From VXPQ01 sp965117025 (GTDB taxonomy: Bacteria; Bacteroidota; Rhodothermia; Rhodothermales; VXPQ01), in contig OZ220746.1 of assembly GCA_965117025.1 (NCBI GenBank), forward strand, positions 372,001-436,000: 64,000 nt of DNA. The letters are read 5' to 3'. The translations under genes were made by a program, and so were the position numbers. A model generated the notes under the pieces. That model was not told the DNA's origin, did no database searches, and was given only the letters and a program-made list of their open reading frames with translations. This document shows positions 1-9,543 of this stretch, one piece after another. How positions within the stretch are numbered: position 1 is the first letter of the stretch; each line of letters opens with the position of its first letter.

Positions 1-49
1 GAAGTCCGGCTACTTCGAAGAGTCCTCGCCATCGACAAATTCCCCGTTC

Positions 50-3040
50 CTAAAAATCCCAACCAAAGAAGAACTGCTTGAAGAAGCCCTCCCGGTGCCG
101 AAAACCGTCCCGGTACCGGTATCCCACATCGTAGCGCAGCACCAGCCCGCCGAAAAGATTCAATCGCAGCCCCCCTCCAATCGCCCCTACCGTTTCCCCG
201 ATGTTCAGTTGCCTTCGGAGCCGGTCAGACAAGCGCGGTTCTTTGTAGGTGGCATTCCACGCATGGGCGGCGTCTAAGAAAAAAGCGCCCCGAAGGTTTG
301 CGACGCCAAGCGGCGCCAGTATCGGTAAACTCAGCCAGGGAGCAAGCAGGATAGGAAAGCGCAGTTCGTGGGAGGTGAACCACATTTTTTGCCCGCGCAC
401 GCTGAAAAGAGGAAATCCGCGGAGATCCCAGCTGCCGCCCATGAAGAACAAACGGGCCTCCCGCCCCTTGTTCATCCTGCCCATGCCGCGCGAGGCAAAC
501 GTAATGTGGCGGTGCAGCCGCCAGTAGTGGCGGACATCCGCCGCAAACGTGAGATAGCTTACGTTGGAATAGAGCACGTCGGTGGTCCAGGCCGTGAGCA
601 CGCTACCCCGATACCCTTCTATCGGACCGTTCATACCCCAGAGCACATTATCATGCACGAGCGACACGGAATTCGACACGAGCAGCGCCTGCCTGTCTAC
701 CTGAGCCCAGGGAATATACTTGTCGTCCCAACTCAGAGACGTGCCTGCCTCGATTCGCCGGAACATGGAAATCGGGTAACTGATGAGTCCGTATCCACCG
801 TAAATGGTCTCCCATAGCGTTGGAAATGCGCGCGCCGCGTCCGGATCTGTGATATCGTAACGCAATCCTGCAAAACGGTAGAGCCCATACGCAGTGTTGG
901 TCCGGCGGTGCAACTGCTGGCGAGCAATCGCCACATTCAGGCTGCGCAGAAAATCGCTGGTGCCGCGTGAATTGTTAAAGACGGTCAGGAACCACTTGTC
1001 GTCTCCCATCAGGTCGGAAAACGCCAGCGCCGCGCCGCCCTGGGTGCCCCAAACAGGATTCTGGCTTACAACGGTCTGTGCCAGATCAAGCGTAAACTGT
1101 TTTTTGTACCGGACAGACTCCTCGCGATCCTGAGCGTCGATACGGGCGAATGTCCATGGTTCTTCGGTCTTTGTCGGATCGACGATTTCCTCGCTCCGCG
1201 GGTGCGTCCATAGCGAATCTGCGGCAGACAAGCTGCGAATGGAAAAACGCATGTGTTCGAATCCGGTAAAAAGAAGATTCCCGTCCTCGGTCCACACCGG
1301 ATCAAACGCGGAAGTGGTCAGATTCGTGAGTCGCCGAAGACGACGCCCGGCAGATACGCCTCCGGGCAGGGGGTCCGATTCGTTCAGGAGACCCATCGCG
1401 CCCGTCCCGGAAGAAGCCATCTCGGGGGAAGCGTCCAGAGGCGCTTCTGCTGTCCAGATGTTCTGTGCGCCATACCGCCCGTCCGCACCCCGTACAGCGC
1501 TCGTAAACACAAGCCGCCGACCGTCCGGACTCCAGCGCGGGGAATGATCCAGCCGCTCACCGAACGTCACGTATCCGATCGTACCCTCGTCGAGGTCGTA
1601 GGCAAAAATATTATAGGCGTTGTGTTTGCCCGTAGTCGTACGATCCGATGCAAATGCGATCCGCCGCCCGTCCGGACTCCAGGCCGGATCGAGGTCGTCG
1701 TAGCTGTCATTCGTCAGCCGGTGCAATCGGCCCGCGGCAATGTCATAGACGAACAGATCACTGAAACCGCTCGCCGTGATGGAAGAAAACACGAGGCGCT
1801 CCCCATCGGGGCTCCACGCCGGGGAATACACGGCCACCAGGCCATCGAAATCGTACGTGGCAAGCAGGACGTCCTCAATCAGATCGTACACATGAATGAC
1901 ATCCGTTTCCCCGCTTTTCGCAACGAAAGCGAGTTTCCCGTCCCCGGAAATACCCATCCGGCTTTCAAATACATGCAGCGACTCGAAATTGTCCGTCCGT
2001 TCGCCCCGGATAAGGATTTCAGGCTCTCCAAGCGGACGAAACAGCGAATCGACCTCCACCTGGTACACATTGCTGTACCCCGTCAGGTTGCCCACGAAAT
2101 ACACCTTGCGCGAACCGTCCGCAAAACGATAAAACGTCGGCTTGGCGGTGAACCCCTCGGTGGCTACCCCTCCCGCCTCGATAGACGCAAGCTCAAGGTC
2201 GTCTATTTCCTGGAAATACCGCTCCCGGAGCCATTCCTGCCACTTCCGGTCTATTTCATGGAAATCCTCCAGAAACGTGACCTCCATCACATGGCGGAAG
2301 TCACGATCCTTCCAGAAGTTTTCTATGAGCCGAAGCAGTTTCTCCTCGCCCCATGTTTCGGCCAGGAAGCGGCACAGCGCCTCCCCCTGTTTGTACATGA
2401 GAAAGGTGCCGTTGATGCGGTAGATGCTCGACAGGGGGACGAGATAGTTGGAATACACAGCGTCCCGCATGATCATCTCATGCGATGCATCCGGAGAGCC
2501 GGACCAGTATTCCGCAAGGCCCTCGGTAAACCAGAGCGGAAGAAAGCGCTCCGGGGGAACGCGGTGATCCCGAATGACCCGCAGCACCTTTGCATAGGTG
2601 AACACATGCACGAGTTCATGCCGAATGACCCGGCGAAACTGGTGCACGTTGCCATTGGCGGGGATCACGACGCGACCTTTCAGAAATTCGAAAAATCCGC
2701 CTACGCCGTCGGGAATGAAGCCCGGGGTAATGTTCGTCTGTTTGAAATGCAGATTCGACGAATAAAAAATCAGCGGCGGACGATGCGTGAGCGAAAAATT
2801 GAACCGGTTCTGTAATTCCTCATACGCTTCCTCGGCAAAAGCGGCGCCGTACTCAGCCAGCTCCTCCATTTCCGAGTAATGGTAAATATTGAAATGCTCC
2901 GTTTTGAGGAGATGCCAGTCGAAATTCTCGTATTGGATCTTGTTGCGCCCGAAATGGGACGTGTACTGCCCCGCGGCAGGAAGAGCAACTGCGCAACAGA
3001 GCAAAGCAAGCGCAAAATGTCGCAGTCGAAGGCAGAGCAT
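50..3040 (-). CDS. Secreted gluzincin-like peptidase / TolB propeller / outer-membrane barrel protein
   Basis: The 996-aa product starts at the Met whose next residues form a clear signal peptide ending AAGQ; an upstream Met would add 27 poorly fitting residues. Near residue 141 is HELVH, followed about 32 residues later by GLAEY, the HExxH...E layout of gluzincin metallopeptidases (peptidase-MA type). The middle holds repeated WSPDG blades of a TolB/PD40 beta-propeller. The C-terminal third is rich in alternating aromatic residues and ends FFFGWDF, like an outer-membrane (surface-antigen/Omp85-type) beta-barrel. I infer a surface-anchored peptidase or envelope-processing protein. It sits alone, convergent with nothing visible on its left. 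The zinc motif is seen directly; barrel assignment is inference. Confidence 0.75.
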   Translation of the reverse strand: MLCLRLRHFALALLCCAVALPAAGQYTSHFGRNKIQYENFDWHLLKTEHFNIYHYSEMEELAEYGAAFAEEAYEELQNRFNFSLTHRPPLIFYSSNLHFKQTNITPGFIPDGVGGFFEFLKGRVVIPANGNVHQFRRVIRHELVHVFTYAKVLRVIRDHRVPPERFLPLWFTEGLAEYWSGSPDASHEMIMRDAVYSNYLVPLSSIYRINGTFLMYKQGEALCRFLAETWGEEKLLRLIENFWKDRDFRHVMEVTFLEDFHEIDRKWQEWLRERYFQEIDDLELASIEAGGVATEGFTAKPTFYRFADGSRKVYFVGNLTGYSNVYQVEVDSLFRPLGEPEILIRGERTDNFESLHVFESRMGISGDGKLAFVAKSGETDVIHVYDLIEDVLLATYDFDGLVAVYSPAWSPDGERLVFSSITASGFSDLFVYDIAAGRLHRLTNDSYDDLDPAWSPDGRRIAFASDRTTTGKHNAYNIFAYDLDEGTIGYVTFGERLDHSPRWSPDGRRLVFTSAVRGADGRYGAQNIWTAEAPLDASPEMASSGTGAMGLLNESDPLPGGVSAGRRLRRLTNLTTSAFDPVWTEDGNLLFTGFEHMRFSIRSLSAADSLWTHPRSEEIVDPTKTEEPWTFARIDAQDREESVRYKKQFTLDLAQTVVSQNPVWGTQGGAALAFSDLMGDDKWFLTVFNNSRGTSDFLRSLNVAIARQQLHRRTNTAYGLYRFAGLRYDITDPDAARAFPTLWETIYGGYGLISYPISMFRRIEAGTSLSWDDKYIPWAQVDRQALLVSNSVSLVHDNVLWGMNGPIEGYRGSVLTAWTTDVLYSNVSYLTFAADVRHYWRLHRHITFASRGMGRMNKGREARLFFMGGSWDLRGFPLFSVRGQKMWFTSHELRFPILLAPWLSLPILAPLGVANLRGAFFLDAAHAWNATYKEPRLSDRLRRQLNIGETVGAIGGGLRLNLFGGLVLRYDVGYRYRDGFRHREGFFKQFFFGWDF

Positions 3041-3175
3041 GAATCGAAGCGACCGGCAGGAAAGGAAAACCGGAGGGTAATGCGGGTCCGGGTACAAGCG
3101 TAACACAAAAAAATAACGCAAGCGTTCCCGGGTTACTGCAAAAGATGGGCGGAAAACCCGTTCCCCTGTGTCTGG

Positions 3176-4945
3176 TCACGCCTCCAGCATGCTCTCTACG
3201 TCGCAATCGTGTTCGCGAAGCCAGGCCTCCAGAAGGGATGTCACCTCATGAGCATCCCGGGCCTCCAGAGCATGATCAGCGAGGGCCCGCGCCTCTTCCA
3301 TACGGATGGAGCGGAGCACGCGCTTCACCTCCGGCAGGTAGATGGGAGAAGCCGATAACTCGTCGATCTCCAACCCCAGCAGAATCGGTGTGGCCACCGC
3401 GCGGGCAGCCAGTTCCCCGCATACGCTGACCCCGATGCCGCAGGCATGCGCCTCCTCGACGGTTTGCCGGATAAGTTGCAGAATGGCCGGATCAAGTTCC
3501 TGGTATTTTTCGGCCACCAGGTCGTTACCGCGATCCACGGCAAGAGTATACTGTGTGAGATCGTTGGTCCCTATCGAGAAAAAATCGACTTCTCTGGCGA
3601 ACCTGCCAGCCTTGATCGCTACCGAAGGCACCTCGACCATGATGCCGACAGGAATATCGGGGTCATATTCCACGCCCTCTCTCCTGAACTCTTCATATAC
3701 TGCGCCGAGATGTTCCCTGAACGCATACACTTCGTTCAGTTCGGTTACCATCGGCAGCAGGATGCGAAGCGGCCCGAAATGGCTTGCGCGTACGATGGCC
3801 CGCAACTGCGGATGCAGCATATCCGGTTTATCGAGCAGCACGCGCACACCCCGCCACCCCAGAAACGGATTATGTTCGCGGTGTCCAAGCGGGAGCATTT
3901 TGTCTCCCCCGAAATCGAGCATACGAAACGTCGTGGGATGGGGCGCAACCGATTCAACGATGCGGCGATACGCCTTAAACTGCTCTTCCTCGGATAGGGA
4001 CACCCGCTTCCGCATCAGAAAAAGCACCTCCGTGCGGAAGAGCCCCACGCCTTCCGCAGCATACTCCTCGACGAGTTCCAGTTCTTCCATGAACTCGAGA
4101 TTCGCCATCAGCCGCACGTTATGCCCGTCGAGGGTTTGCGCGGGCAGCGAAACGATCTTCTTCTGTTCTTCCTGTAATTCCCGGTAGCGCTTCTGGCGAT
4201 CCCGATAGAATGCCAGCGTGTCTTCCGTCGGATTGATGACGACGCGGCCTGTCAGCCCGTCAAGCACCAGCATGTCTCCGGAAGCGACTTGTTCCGTCAC
4301 GCCATGCGTGCCGACGACGGCCGGAAGCCCCAAAGCGCGCGCCATGAGCGAAACATGCGAAGTCGCCCCTCCATAATCCAATGCCGTACCGAGAATCGCC
4401 CGTTGACTGAACAGTACAATGTCCGCGGCCGTGAGACTCTCGGCAACCACGATCGACTCGGTGTCGATTGCGGAAAGAATTTTGCCCCGACGCAGATGCC
4501 GTACGACCCGGTCCTGCAAGTCGAGCATGTCGTTGGCGCGCTCACGAAGGTATTCGCTCTCCCCGGCTTCGAGCAACTGCCGGTGGTGGCTCAGCACCAC
4601 ATGCGCGGCGTAATCCGCGCTCATCTGCTCCCTGCGAATACGTTCGACAACGGCTTCGTAAAAGGCCGTATCACGCAACATGAGCGCCTGCGCTACGAAA
4701 ATGTCCGCGCTGCTTTCTCCAAGTTTTTCGCGCGCCACTGCCGCAATCTTCCGCAGATCCCGCTCCGACCTCGACACAGCTTGTTCGAAACGAGCGAGTT
4801 CCTTCTCCAGATCTTCGGAGTCAATGCGCCGCTCCTCTATCTCGAACGCTGCTCGCGCATAGAGATACGCCGGGCCGATCGCGATGCCCGGAGCCACCCC
4901 GATTCCCTCTGCCACGCGCCCGGTCGTTGTTTCGACAAGACTCAT
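3176..4945 (-). CDS. ptsI: PTS enzyme I (phosphoenolpyruvate-protein phosphotransferase)
   Basis: The 589-aa length is normal for enzyme I. It transfers phosphate from PEP to HPr in the cytoplasm. The phospho-acceptor His lies in GGATSHVSL near residue 197, and the C-terminal PEP-binding TIM barrel carries the GVGLFRTE and CGELAA motifs, with the active-site Cys in the latter. Its start overlaps the ptsH stop by 4 bases (ATGA), so the two are probably translationally coupled. No sugar-specific EII gene is nearby, so a regulatory role is as likely as sugar uptake. Confidence 0.96.
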   Translation of the reverse strand: MSLVETTTGRVAEGIGVAPGIAIGPAYLYARAAFEIEERRIDSEDLEKELARFEQAVSRSERDLRKIAAVAREKLGESSADIFVAQALMLRDTAFYEAVVERIRREQMSADYAAHVVLSHHRQLLEAGESEYLRERANDMLDLQDRVVRHLRRGKILSAIDTESIVVAESLTAADIVLFSQRAILGTALDYGGATSHVSLMARALGLPAVVGTHGVTEQVASGDMLVLDGLTGRVVINPTEDTLAFYRDRQKRYRELQEEQKKIVSLPAQTLDGHNVRLMANLEFMEELELVEEYAAEGVGLFRTEVLFLMRKRVSLSEEEQFKAYRRIVESVAPHPTTFRMLDFGGDKMLPLGHREHNPFLGWRGVRVLLDKPDMLHPQLRAIVRASHFGPLRILLPMVTELNEVYAFREHLGAVYEEFRREGVEYDPDIPVGIMVEVPSVAIKAGRFAREVDFFSIGTNDLTQYTLAVDRGNDLVAEKYQELDPAILQLIRQTVEEAHACGIGVSVCGELAARAVATPILLGLEIDELSASPIYLPEVKRVLRSIRMEEARALADHALEARDAHEVTSLLEAWLREHDCDVESMLEA

Positions 4946-5211
4946 AACTCCTCTCCGAAACCGCTTTCGAACAGGCGGGCAATAGCTCCGACCGCCTCGT
5001 TTTCGTCTTCTCCCTCGAAGACAAGCGTCAGCCGGGCGCCCTGTTCGGCCGCCAGCGTCATCACTCCGATAATACTCTTGCCGTTGATTTCGAACTCGTC
5101 CTTGCGAATGAAAAACTCCGACTGAAACTTCGCTGCTGCACGGACAATCATGGATGCCGGGCGCGTATGCAAACCGGCCTGGTTCGTAACGGTCACTTCT
5201 CTCGTTATCAT
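4942..5211 (-). CDS. ptsH: Phosphocarrier protein HPr
   Basis: The start chosen gives an 89-aa protein, the usual HPr size; the reading frame stays open 50 codons further upstream but that part overlaps the polyprenyl synthase gene. His15 sits in the canonical QAGLHTRPAS motif and receives phosphate from enzyme I. Ser46 lies in NGKSIIGV, the site HPr kinase modifies in organisms that have it. The gene starts 22 bases after the upstream prenyl synthase stop and overlaps ptsI by 4 bases. Confidence 0.96.
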   Translation of the reverse strand: MITREVTVTNQAGLHTRPASMIVRAAAKFQSEFFIRKDEFEINGKSIIGVMTLAAEQGARLTLVFEGEDENEAVGAIARLFESGFGEEL

Positions 5212-5233
5212 GATATTTGCATCAGAGCATTCA

Positions 5234-6316
5234 TCAATGCATCCGCTCCTGCATACGTTGCAACAGCCCGCGCAGAGTTTCCGAGGACGAAACGTCCGGG
5301 AGATGGCGCGTTGCACGGAGCGCCTCCGCGGTGTGCCGCCGCACGGCAGCCTGAGCCTCATCGATCACGCCCGCACGCTGCATCCGTTCATGCGCCTCGT
5401 CCACCTGATCGGCCGGCAGGCCGGCTTCCTGAACGATGCGCTCGAACCACCGGCAATCCGCACCACGGGTTCGCTCGATGGCGCGTAACAGAATATATGT
5501 ACGCTTTCCTTCGATGAGATCACCCCCCTTCACCTTGCCCCAACGGATATCTTCCGCCGTCAGATCCAGCAGGTCATCGCGTATCTGAAACGCCCGCCCC
5601 GCGTGTCTTCCGACGGTCCGCAAATGTTCCAGATGCGTCTCGTTCGCTCCTCCCAGCATTCCGCCGATCTCCAGCGACACCTGTAGCAAAGCTCCGGTCT
5701 TCCGGTCTATCATCGAAAGATACTCCTGAACGGACACGTCCGTTCGCTGTTCGAAGACCTCGTCCAGAGCCTGCCCTTCACATAACAGGGCCAGCATATC
5801 CTGAAAACGCCCGATAGCAGTCACCGGACTCCAGCAAGAAGCGCCGGCGCGAGGCTTTGCCTGAGCGAGCAAGGCGTACGACAACCCCAGCAGGTAATCT
5901 CCACAAAGGATCGCGGTGCTTTCGTCCCACTTTACGTGCACCGATGGGCGGCCCCGCCGCTCGTTCGCAGAATCCATGATGTCGTCATGAACCAGCGTGA
6001 AATTGTGAAAAATCTCAACGGCCAACGCGGCGGGAAGCGCATCATCGTCATCCCCACCGAAAATGCGGGAGGCCAGCAGGAGCAGGACAGGCCGGAGTCG
6101 CTTGCCGCCGGAAGCCAGTACATACCGGACCGGATCGTACATTACTTCCGGCTCCTCAGGGATTCGTACGGATGCAGCGCCTGCCCGGACCGGGCGCCCC
6201 GACGCTAACGCCGACAGAACGGATTCGACACGTTGCCTGAGGACGTGCAACTCTTCATCCATTGCAGAGGCATCGGCAACAACCTGTGTATTCTCACTCG
6301 ATGACATAGCGCTCAC
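5234..6316 (-). CDS. Polyprenyl diphosphate synthase (trans-type, GGPP/octaprenyl family)
   Basis: This 360-aa protein condenses isopentenyl diphosphate with an allylic diphosphate to make isoprenoid chains for quinones, carotenoids or lipid carriers. The two Asp-rich metal sites are visible: DDIMD at 111-115 and DDLLD at 247-251, with the GGKRLRP substrate motif near 70. Chain length cannot be fixed from sequence alone; a geranylgeranyl or longer product is likely. Its start overlaps the adk stop by 4 bases, placing it in the adk-prenyl synthase-ptsH-ptsI run. Confidence 0.92.
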   Translation of the reverse strand: MSAMSSSENTQVVADASAMDEELHVLRQRVESVLSALASGRPVRAGAASVRIPEEPEVMYDPVRYVLASGGKRLRPVLLLLASRIFGGDDDDALPAALAVEIFHNFTLVHDDIMDSANERRGRPSVHVKWDESTAILCGDYLLGLSYALLAQAKPRAGASCWSPVTAIGRFQDMLALLCEGQALDEVFEQRTDVSVQEYLSMIDRKTGALLQVSLEIGGMLGGANETHLEHLRTVGRHAGRAFQIRDDLLDLTAEDIRWGKVKGGDLIEGKRTYILLRAIERTRGADCRWFERIVQEAGLPADQVDEAHERMQRAGVIDEAQAAVRRHTAEALRATRHLPDVSSSETLRGLLQRMQERMH

Positions 6317-6966
6317 ACGGTCTGTGCGCCGAACGCGGCCTGCGCAAGCACTTCCTCGATGCGCGCATAGACCTCCTCAAGGGTTCCGCCGGCATCCACA
6401 TCGACAATGATTCCCTGCCCCCGGTAGTAATCCACCACCGGCCTGGTGGCTTCCCAATAGCCCTCGATCCGGTTCCGAATAGCATCCGGATGATCATCCT
6501 GCCGCTGTACGATCAAATCGGGATCGATATCCGCTGGCGGCGGCTTGAAAGCAAGATGATAATGCTCCCCGGTTAACCTATGCATTCTACGCATAGATAG
6601 CCGCTCTATTATGTCATTTATGCATAATTCCATGGCGATAACCAGGTTGAGCGAGGTATTGTGGGCTTCAAGAAACGCCGAAAGCCATTCCGCTTGCACC
6701 ACGGTACGGGGATACCCGTCCAGCACAAAGTGGTCCAGGCCGACCTCCAGCAACGCTTCTTCCGCAATATCCCGGGCAAATTCGTCAGGCACCAGCCAGC
6801 CCCGACGGACATACTCCTGGGCCATTCTGCCATGCGGAGTACGAGCCCGTATGGCTTCCCGGAACATGGCGCCCGTAGATATGTGACGCCAATTCCGGCG
6901 CTCGGCGAGTAATGACGCCTGCGTTCCCTTACCTGTGCCGGGAGCTCCAAAAAGCACAATACGCAT
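6313..6966 (-). CDS. adk: Adenylate kinase
   Basis: Adenylate kinase interconverts ATP + AMP and 2 ADP in the cytoplasm. The start at the Met of MRIVLFGAPGTGKGTQ puts the P-loop at residues 7-15, as in the family, and gives 217 aa; a longer reading adds 21 residues before the P-loop and is unlikely. The DGYPRT motif and the YH-containing LID segment are present; the LID lacks the four zinc-binding Cys seen in Gram-positive versions. It heads the prenyl synthase/ptsHI run with a 4-base overlap. Confidence 0.95.
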   Translation of the reverse strand: MRIVLFGAPGTGKGTQASLLAERRNWRHISTGAMFREAIRARTPHGRMAQEYVRRGWLVPDEFARDIAEEALLEVGLDHFVLDGYPRTVVQAEWLSAFLEAHNTSLNLVIAMELCINDIIERLSMRRMHRLTGEHYHLAFKPPPADIDPDLIVQRQDDHPDAIRNRIEGYWEATRPVVDYYRGQGIIVDVDAGGTLEEVYARIEEVLAQAAFGAQTV

Positions 6967-7050
6967 GATATTCTCGATAAAAACAGCGACTCCGCAAACG
7001 ACCGTCGGGATCCCGATCACCGTATGCAATGAGGTGGCAATCAGGACAGA

Positions 7051-7599
7051 CTACGAACGGGGCGGGGCGTTTTCTTGCTGCGATGTACCATACGGGGTTT
7101 CGCCTTTATCACGCGGCATGCCTTCTTTCAATCCGTCTCCCCCTCGTTTTTCCCGGAGCATTCGCAGTGCAGCGCCGGATCGCCCCGCAAAAAAATCCGC
7201 CGCAAAGTCCGCGGCCAGCCCGATTCCCGTTTGCAACAGTGTGATCCAGAACGGGTAAAGCAGGCCGCCGGACCTGCCCGATTGGGCGGGCGAACCAGAC
7301 ATACCGGTTTCCTGTGTTCTTCGTGATGCGCGGCGCCGCTTCCGGAAAATCATTTTTCCGACCAGGAGGCCTATTGCTACGGCCGCCAGCGCACTGAGCA
7401 CCGGATGCTTCTTCGCACCTGCCCAGACTGCTTTTGGCGCCGAACCGACTTCGTGCTCGATCCGCTTGAGCCGTCCTTGCATGGACGCCTGCGTATCCGC
7501 AATCTGCTTCTCCAGAGCCGTTCTGTCTTCCTGCTCCCCCAGGTAAGAAAGTCCTCCCCTATCACGTGAAGAGACTGCATGTCCTGCGTGATCACTCAC
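7051..7599 (-). CDS. YqjD/DUF883-like membrane-associated protein
   Basis: I chose the GTG start at 7599, which overlaps the upstream gene's TGA by 8 bases, giving 182 aa. The N-terminal half is helical and charged (an LEKQIADTQ-type segment); it is followed by KKHPVLSALAAVAIGLLVGKMIF, here a single hydrophobic helix next to basic residues, as in the E. coli YqjD/ElaB group. A second hydrophobic stretch lies near the C-terminus. It pairs with the YqjE-like holin-family gene just upstream, as yqjD does with yqjE. The function is unknown beyond membrane or ribosome association proposed for that family. Confidence 0.6.
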   Translation of the reverse strand: MSDHAGHAVSSRDRGGLSYLGEQEDRTALEKQIADTQASMQGRLKRIEHEVGSAPKAVWAGAKKHPVLSALAAVAIGLLVGKMIFRKRRRASRRTQETGMSGSPAQSGRSGGLLYPFWITLLQTGIGLAADFAADFFAGRSGAALRMLREKRGGDGLKEGMPRDKGETPYGTSQQENAPPRS

Positions 7600-8089
7600 C
7601 GGCTTCCTCGTTGGAAAAATGCTTACCGTTGTTTGATGGGGTCCGGGACGCTCCTTCCGAAAGGCGCGAGAGGTCCGCATCATCCGCTTTGCGGGCCCGC
7701 GCCTGACGATTGCGCACATACAATATACCGGTCCACAGAAGAAGCAAGCCGGTCACCACGAGAAAGCCCCAGGCCGGATGCCCCAACGCCCAGCCTGCAA
7801 ACAACGCGAGCGTAATGAGCATAAACAATCCTGAAACCAGACCTGCGATGACGAGCGCGGCTTTGAGGGTGGCCTCGTCTATCTTCTGCCGAATGTAGTC
7901 CTGCACGTCCAGTTGGACCAGCCGCAATCGCAATTCAACCCAAGACGTGAAATCTTCGAGAAGGCCGCGCGTTTCGCTGCCGATGCGGTGTACTTTTCCC
8001 GGCGCGTGATGGTCCTTTTCCGCTTGACCTGCACCGCCGCTCTTGTCCGCTGCAGCTTTATGTTCCTCTGGAGTATGTTGCGGCTCCAT
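7592..8089 (-). CDS. Phage-holin-family (YqjE-like) membrane protein
   Basis: With the start at MEPQHTPEEH the product is 165 aa. A polar N-terminus is followed by an amphipathic region and two closely spaced hydrophobic helices, the second containing WGFLVVTGLLLLWTGILYV. That arrangement matches the holin superfamily III (YqjE-like) proteins, which are bacterial envelope proteins rather than phage genes. The C-terminal tail is basic and Ser-rich. It overlaps the YqjD-like gene by 8 bases and is divergent from the Nfu-domain gene, with an 86-base shared upstream region. Confidence 0.7.
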   Translation of the reverse strand: MEPQHTPEEHKAAADKSGGAGQAEKDHHAPGKVHRIGSETRGLLEDFTSWVELRLRLVQLDVQDYIRQKIDEATLKAALVIAGLVSGLFMLITLALFAGWALGHPAWGFLVVTGLLLLWTGILYVRNRQARARKADDADLSRLSEGASRTPSNNGKHFSNEEAGE

Positions 8090-8175
8090 GTCCGACCCGA
8101 ATGCACTATTTTGGGGGCGCCCGCACATCTGCAGGCATACTCATTTATACCCGATTTCGCCGATACGGTTTTCCC

Positions 8176-8442
8176 ATGCCGCAACTCGACATATCCTCCA
8201 CCCCGAATCCGAACAGCCTCAAGTGCACGCTCAGCAAGGGTGCGTTCATTCCGGACGGAATGGAATCATTCAATTCCGCGGAAGAAGCGGCCGGACACGC
8301 TTTGGGAGAACGCCTGTTTCGCATCAGGGGCATTATCAATGTCTTCATTATGCCCCGCTTCCTGACGATCACAAAAAACGCGGACGCCGACTGGGGTGAC
8401 ATCCTGCCGAAAGTGAAACAGGCAGTGAAAGATACGAGATAG
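8176..8442 (+). CDS. Nfu/NifU N-terminal domain protein
   Basis: The 88-aa protein starting MPQLDISSTPNPNSLK corresponds to the Nfu N-terminal domain (the TPNPNSLKF signature, then the RGI...VFI.P.F.TI strand). In Nfu proteins this domain accompanies a C-terminal CxxC iron-sulfur scaffold domain; here the CxxC domain is absent and the product ends at KQAVKDTR. It may help deliver Fe-S clusters or act as a stand-alone adaptor; that is inference. The frame is open upstream, but the signature begins at this Met. Confidence 0.85.
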   Translation: MPQLDISSTPNPNSLKCTLSKGAFIPDGMESFNSAEEAAGHALGERLFRIRGIINVFIMPRFLTITKNADADWGDILPKVKQAVKDTR

Positions 8443-8454
8443 CCATTCGCTTCT

Positions 8455-9543
8455 TCATAAGCCCAACAGAAAATCCACTGTGTCGATGCCGTCCGGGCGC
8501 CAATCGAGCGCGGGCCGCTGCGCTTCGCCGGGAGCAAGGAGGATACCCCCGAATTTCAGCCGCTTTTGAACCCGGGGCGCGGCGACGATGAGTTGCACCG
8601 GCTGCTTGCCCAGCCATGCATTCACATCGGCGATGTCGTCGTATTCGGCCCAGCGCAGATGACCGGGCGACTGGATCTCCGGCTCGCCCCGGCTGACCAG
8701 AAATTCGAGACCTTCTCCGTATGCATGAGAGGCGTCGACCGCTTCCAGCAAGGCCCGTTGCATGGCAAGCCGCCCTGCTGTCCGGTCATGCGGCGGAAAA
8801 ACCCCTCGGAACCGGGCCATGGCCTCCAGCAGACCATCCGGAGCAAGGCCGCGGGGCGCCCATATCACGGCGATATTGCGGCAACCGAACCCCTCGTGCA
8901 ACAGTACGTCTTCTGCGAGATGTTCGTACGTATCGACCTGCTCCTTGCCGTCGAGCACACCCACCGCAAAGGAGTGCCCCCGGAAAAGGCAGCGGGTCGG
9001 AGAAATGTCGTGCGCCCTGCCGGTCGTTTCGTCCTGTGCGTCATCCGGCGTCAGATCCCGGGCCCCGTCGCGCAACCAGGATATCGTTTCATCCGAACCC
9101 GTAGCGATGAGCGCTTCGGCTCTGGCCAACAGTTCGGGGAGGGGTACGAAGTTGGCCGCGATATCCGGCGCGAACCGGCAAAGATCGGCCACAAAAGCCG
9201 GCAACAATGCCGGGGACTTCGACGAAACACTCCCGAGGTAGCGATGCCCGGTCAATATCACCGCCAGGAAATCCTGCAACCCCACGAGTGGAATGTTGCC
9301 CGCATTCAGCACCCCCACCGTGCAGGAAGAAGAGGCGCTCCGCGCCCCGATCCATGCCTCTAACGCCGCTTCCGTAAGAAGCGACATCTGCTGGTTCACT
9401 GCAAACGCCACCGCTTCTTCCGTAAAGGTGTTGGGGGCTCCCAGCGTCTCCTCCACAGCGATCTTCCTGTGATCGTAATCGGGATGCATCCAGGCATCGG
9501 CCGCTGCCGACACCGCCCTGACAAATTCGCGCCGGTCAAACAT
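8455..9543 (-). CDS. LuxC-like acyl-CoA reductase
   Basis: This 362-aa protein resembles the LuxC acyl reductase domain of the aldehyde dehydrogenase superfamily: VGVLNAGNIPLVGLQDFLAV near residue 80, a Gly-rich substrate region and the EHLAEDVLLHEGFGCRNIAV segment that would carry the catalytic Cys (C in FGCRN). It would reduce an activated acyl group to an aldehyde with NADPH. Its start overlaps the LuxE-like gene by 8 bases. No luciferase genes (luxAB) are present in the window, so a lipid-modifying role is more likely than light emission. Confidence 0.82.
   Translation of the reverse strand: MFDRREFVRAVSAAADAWMHPDYDHRKIAVEETLGAPNTFTEEAVAFAVNQQMSLLTEAALEAWIGARSASSSCTVGVLNAGNIPLVGLQDFLAVILTGHRYLGSVSSKSPALLPAFVADLCRFAPDIAANFVPLPELLARAEALIATGSDETISWLRDGARDLTPDDAQDETTGRAHDISPTRCLFRGHSFAVGVLDGKEQVDTYEHLAEDVLLHEGFGCRNIAVIWAPRGLAPDGLLEAMARFRGVFPPHDRTAGRLAMQRALLEAVDASHAYGEGLEFLVSRGEPEIQSPGHLRWAEYDDIADVNAWLGKQPVQLIVAAPRVQKRLKFGGILLAPGEAQRPALDWRPDGIDTVDFLLGL

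Noticed and set aside
1253..2815. 520-aa plus-strand open frame
   Set aside because: It is antisense to the peptidase gene and reads as low-complexity, Arg/Pro-rich shadow sequence without domains.
7592..8089. Phage holin as a sign of prophage
   Set aside because: YqjE-like proteins share the holin family name but are ordinary envelope genes, and no phage genes are nearby.
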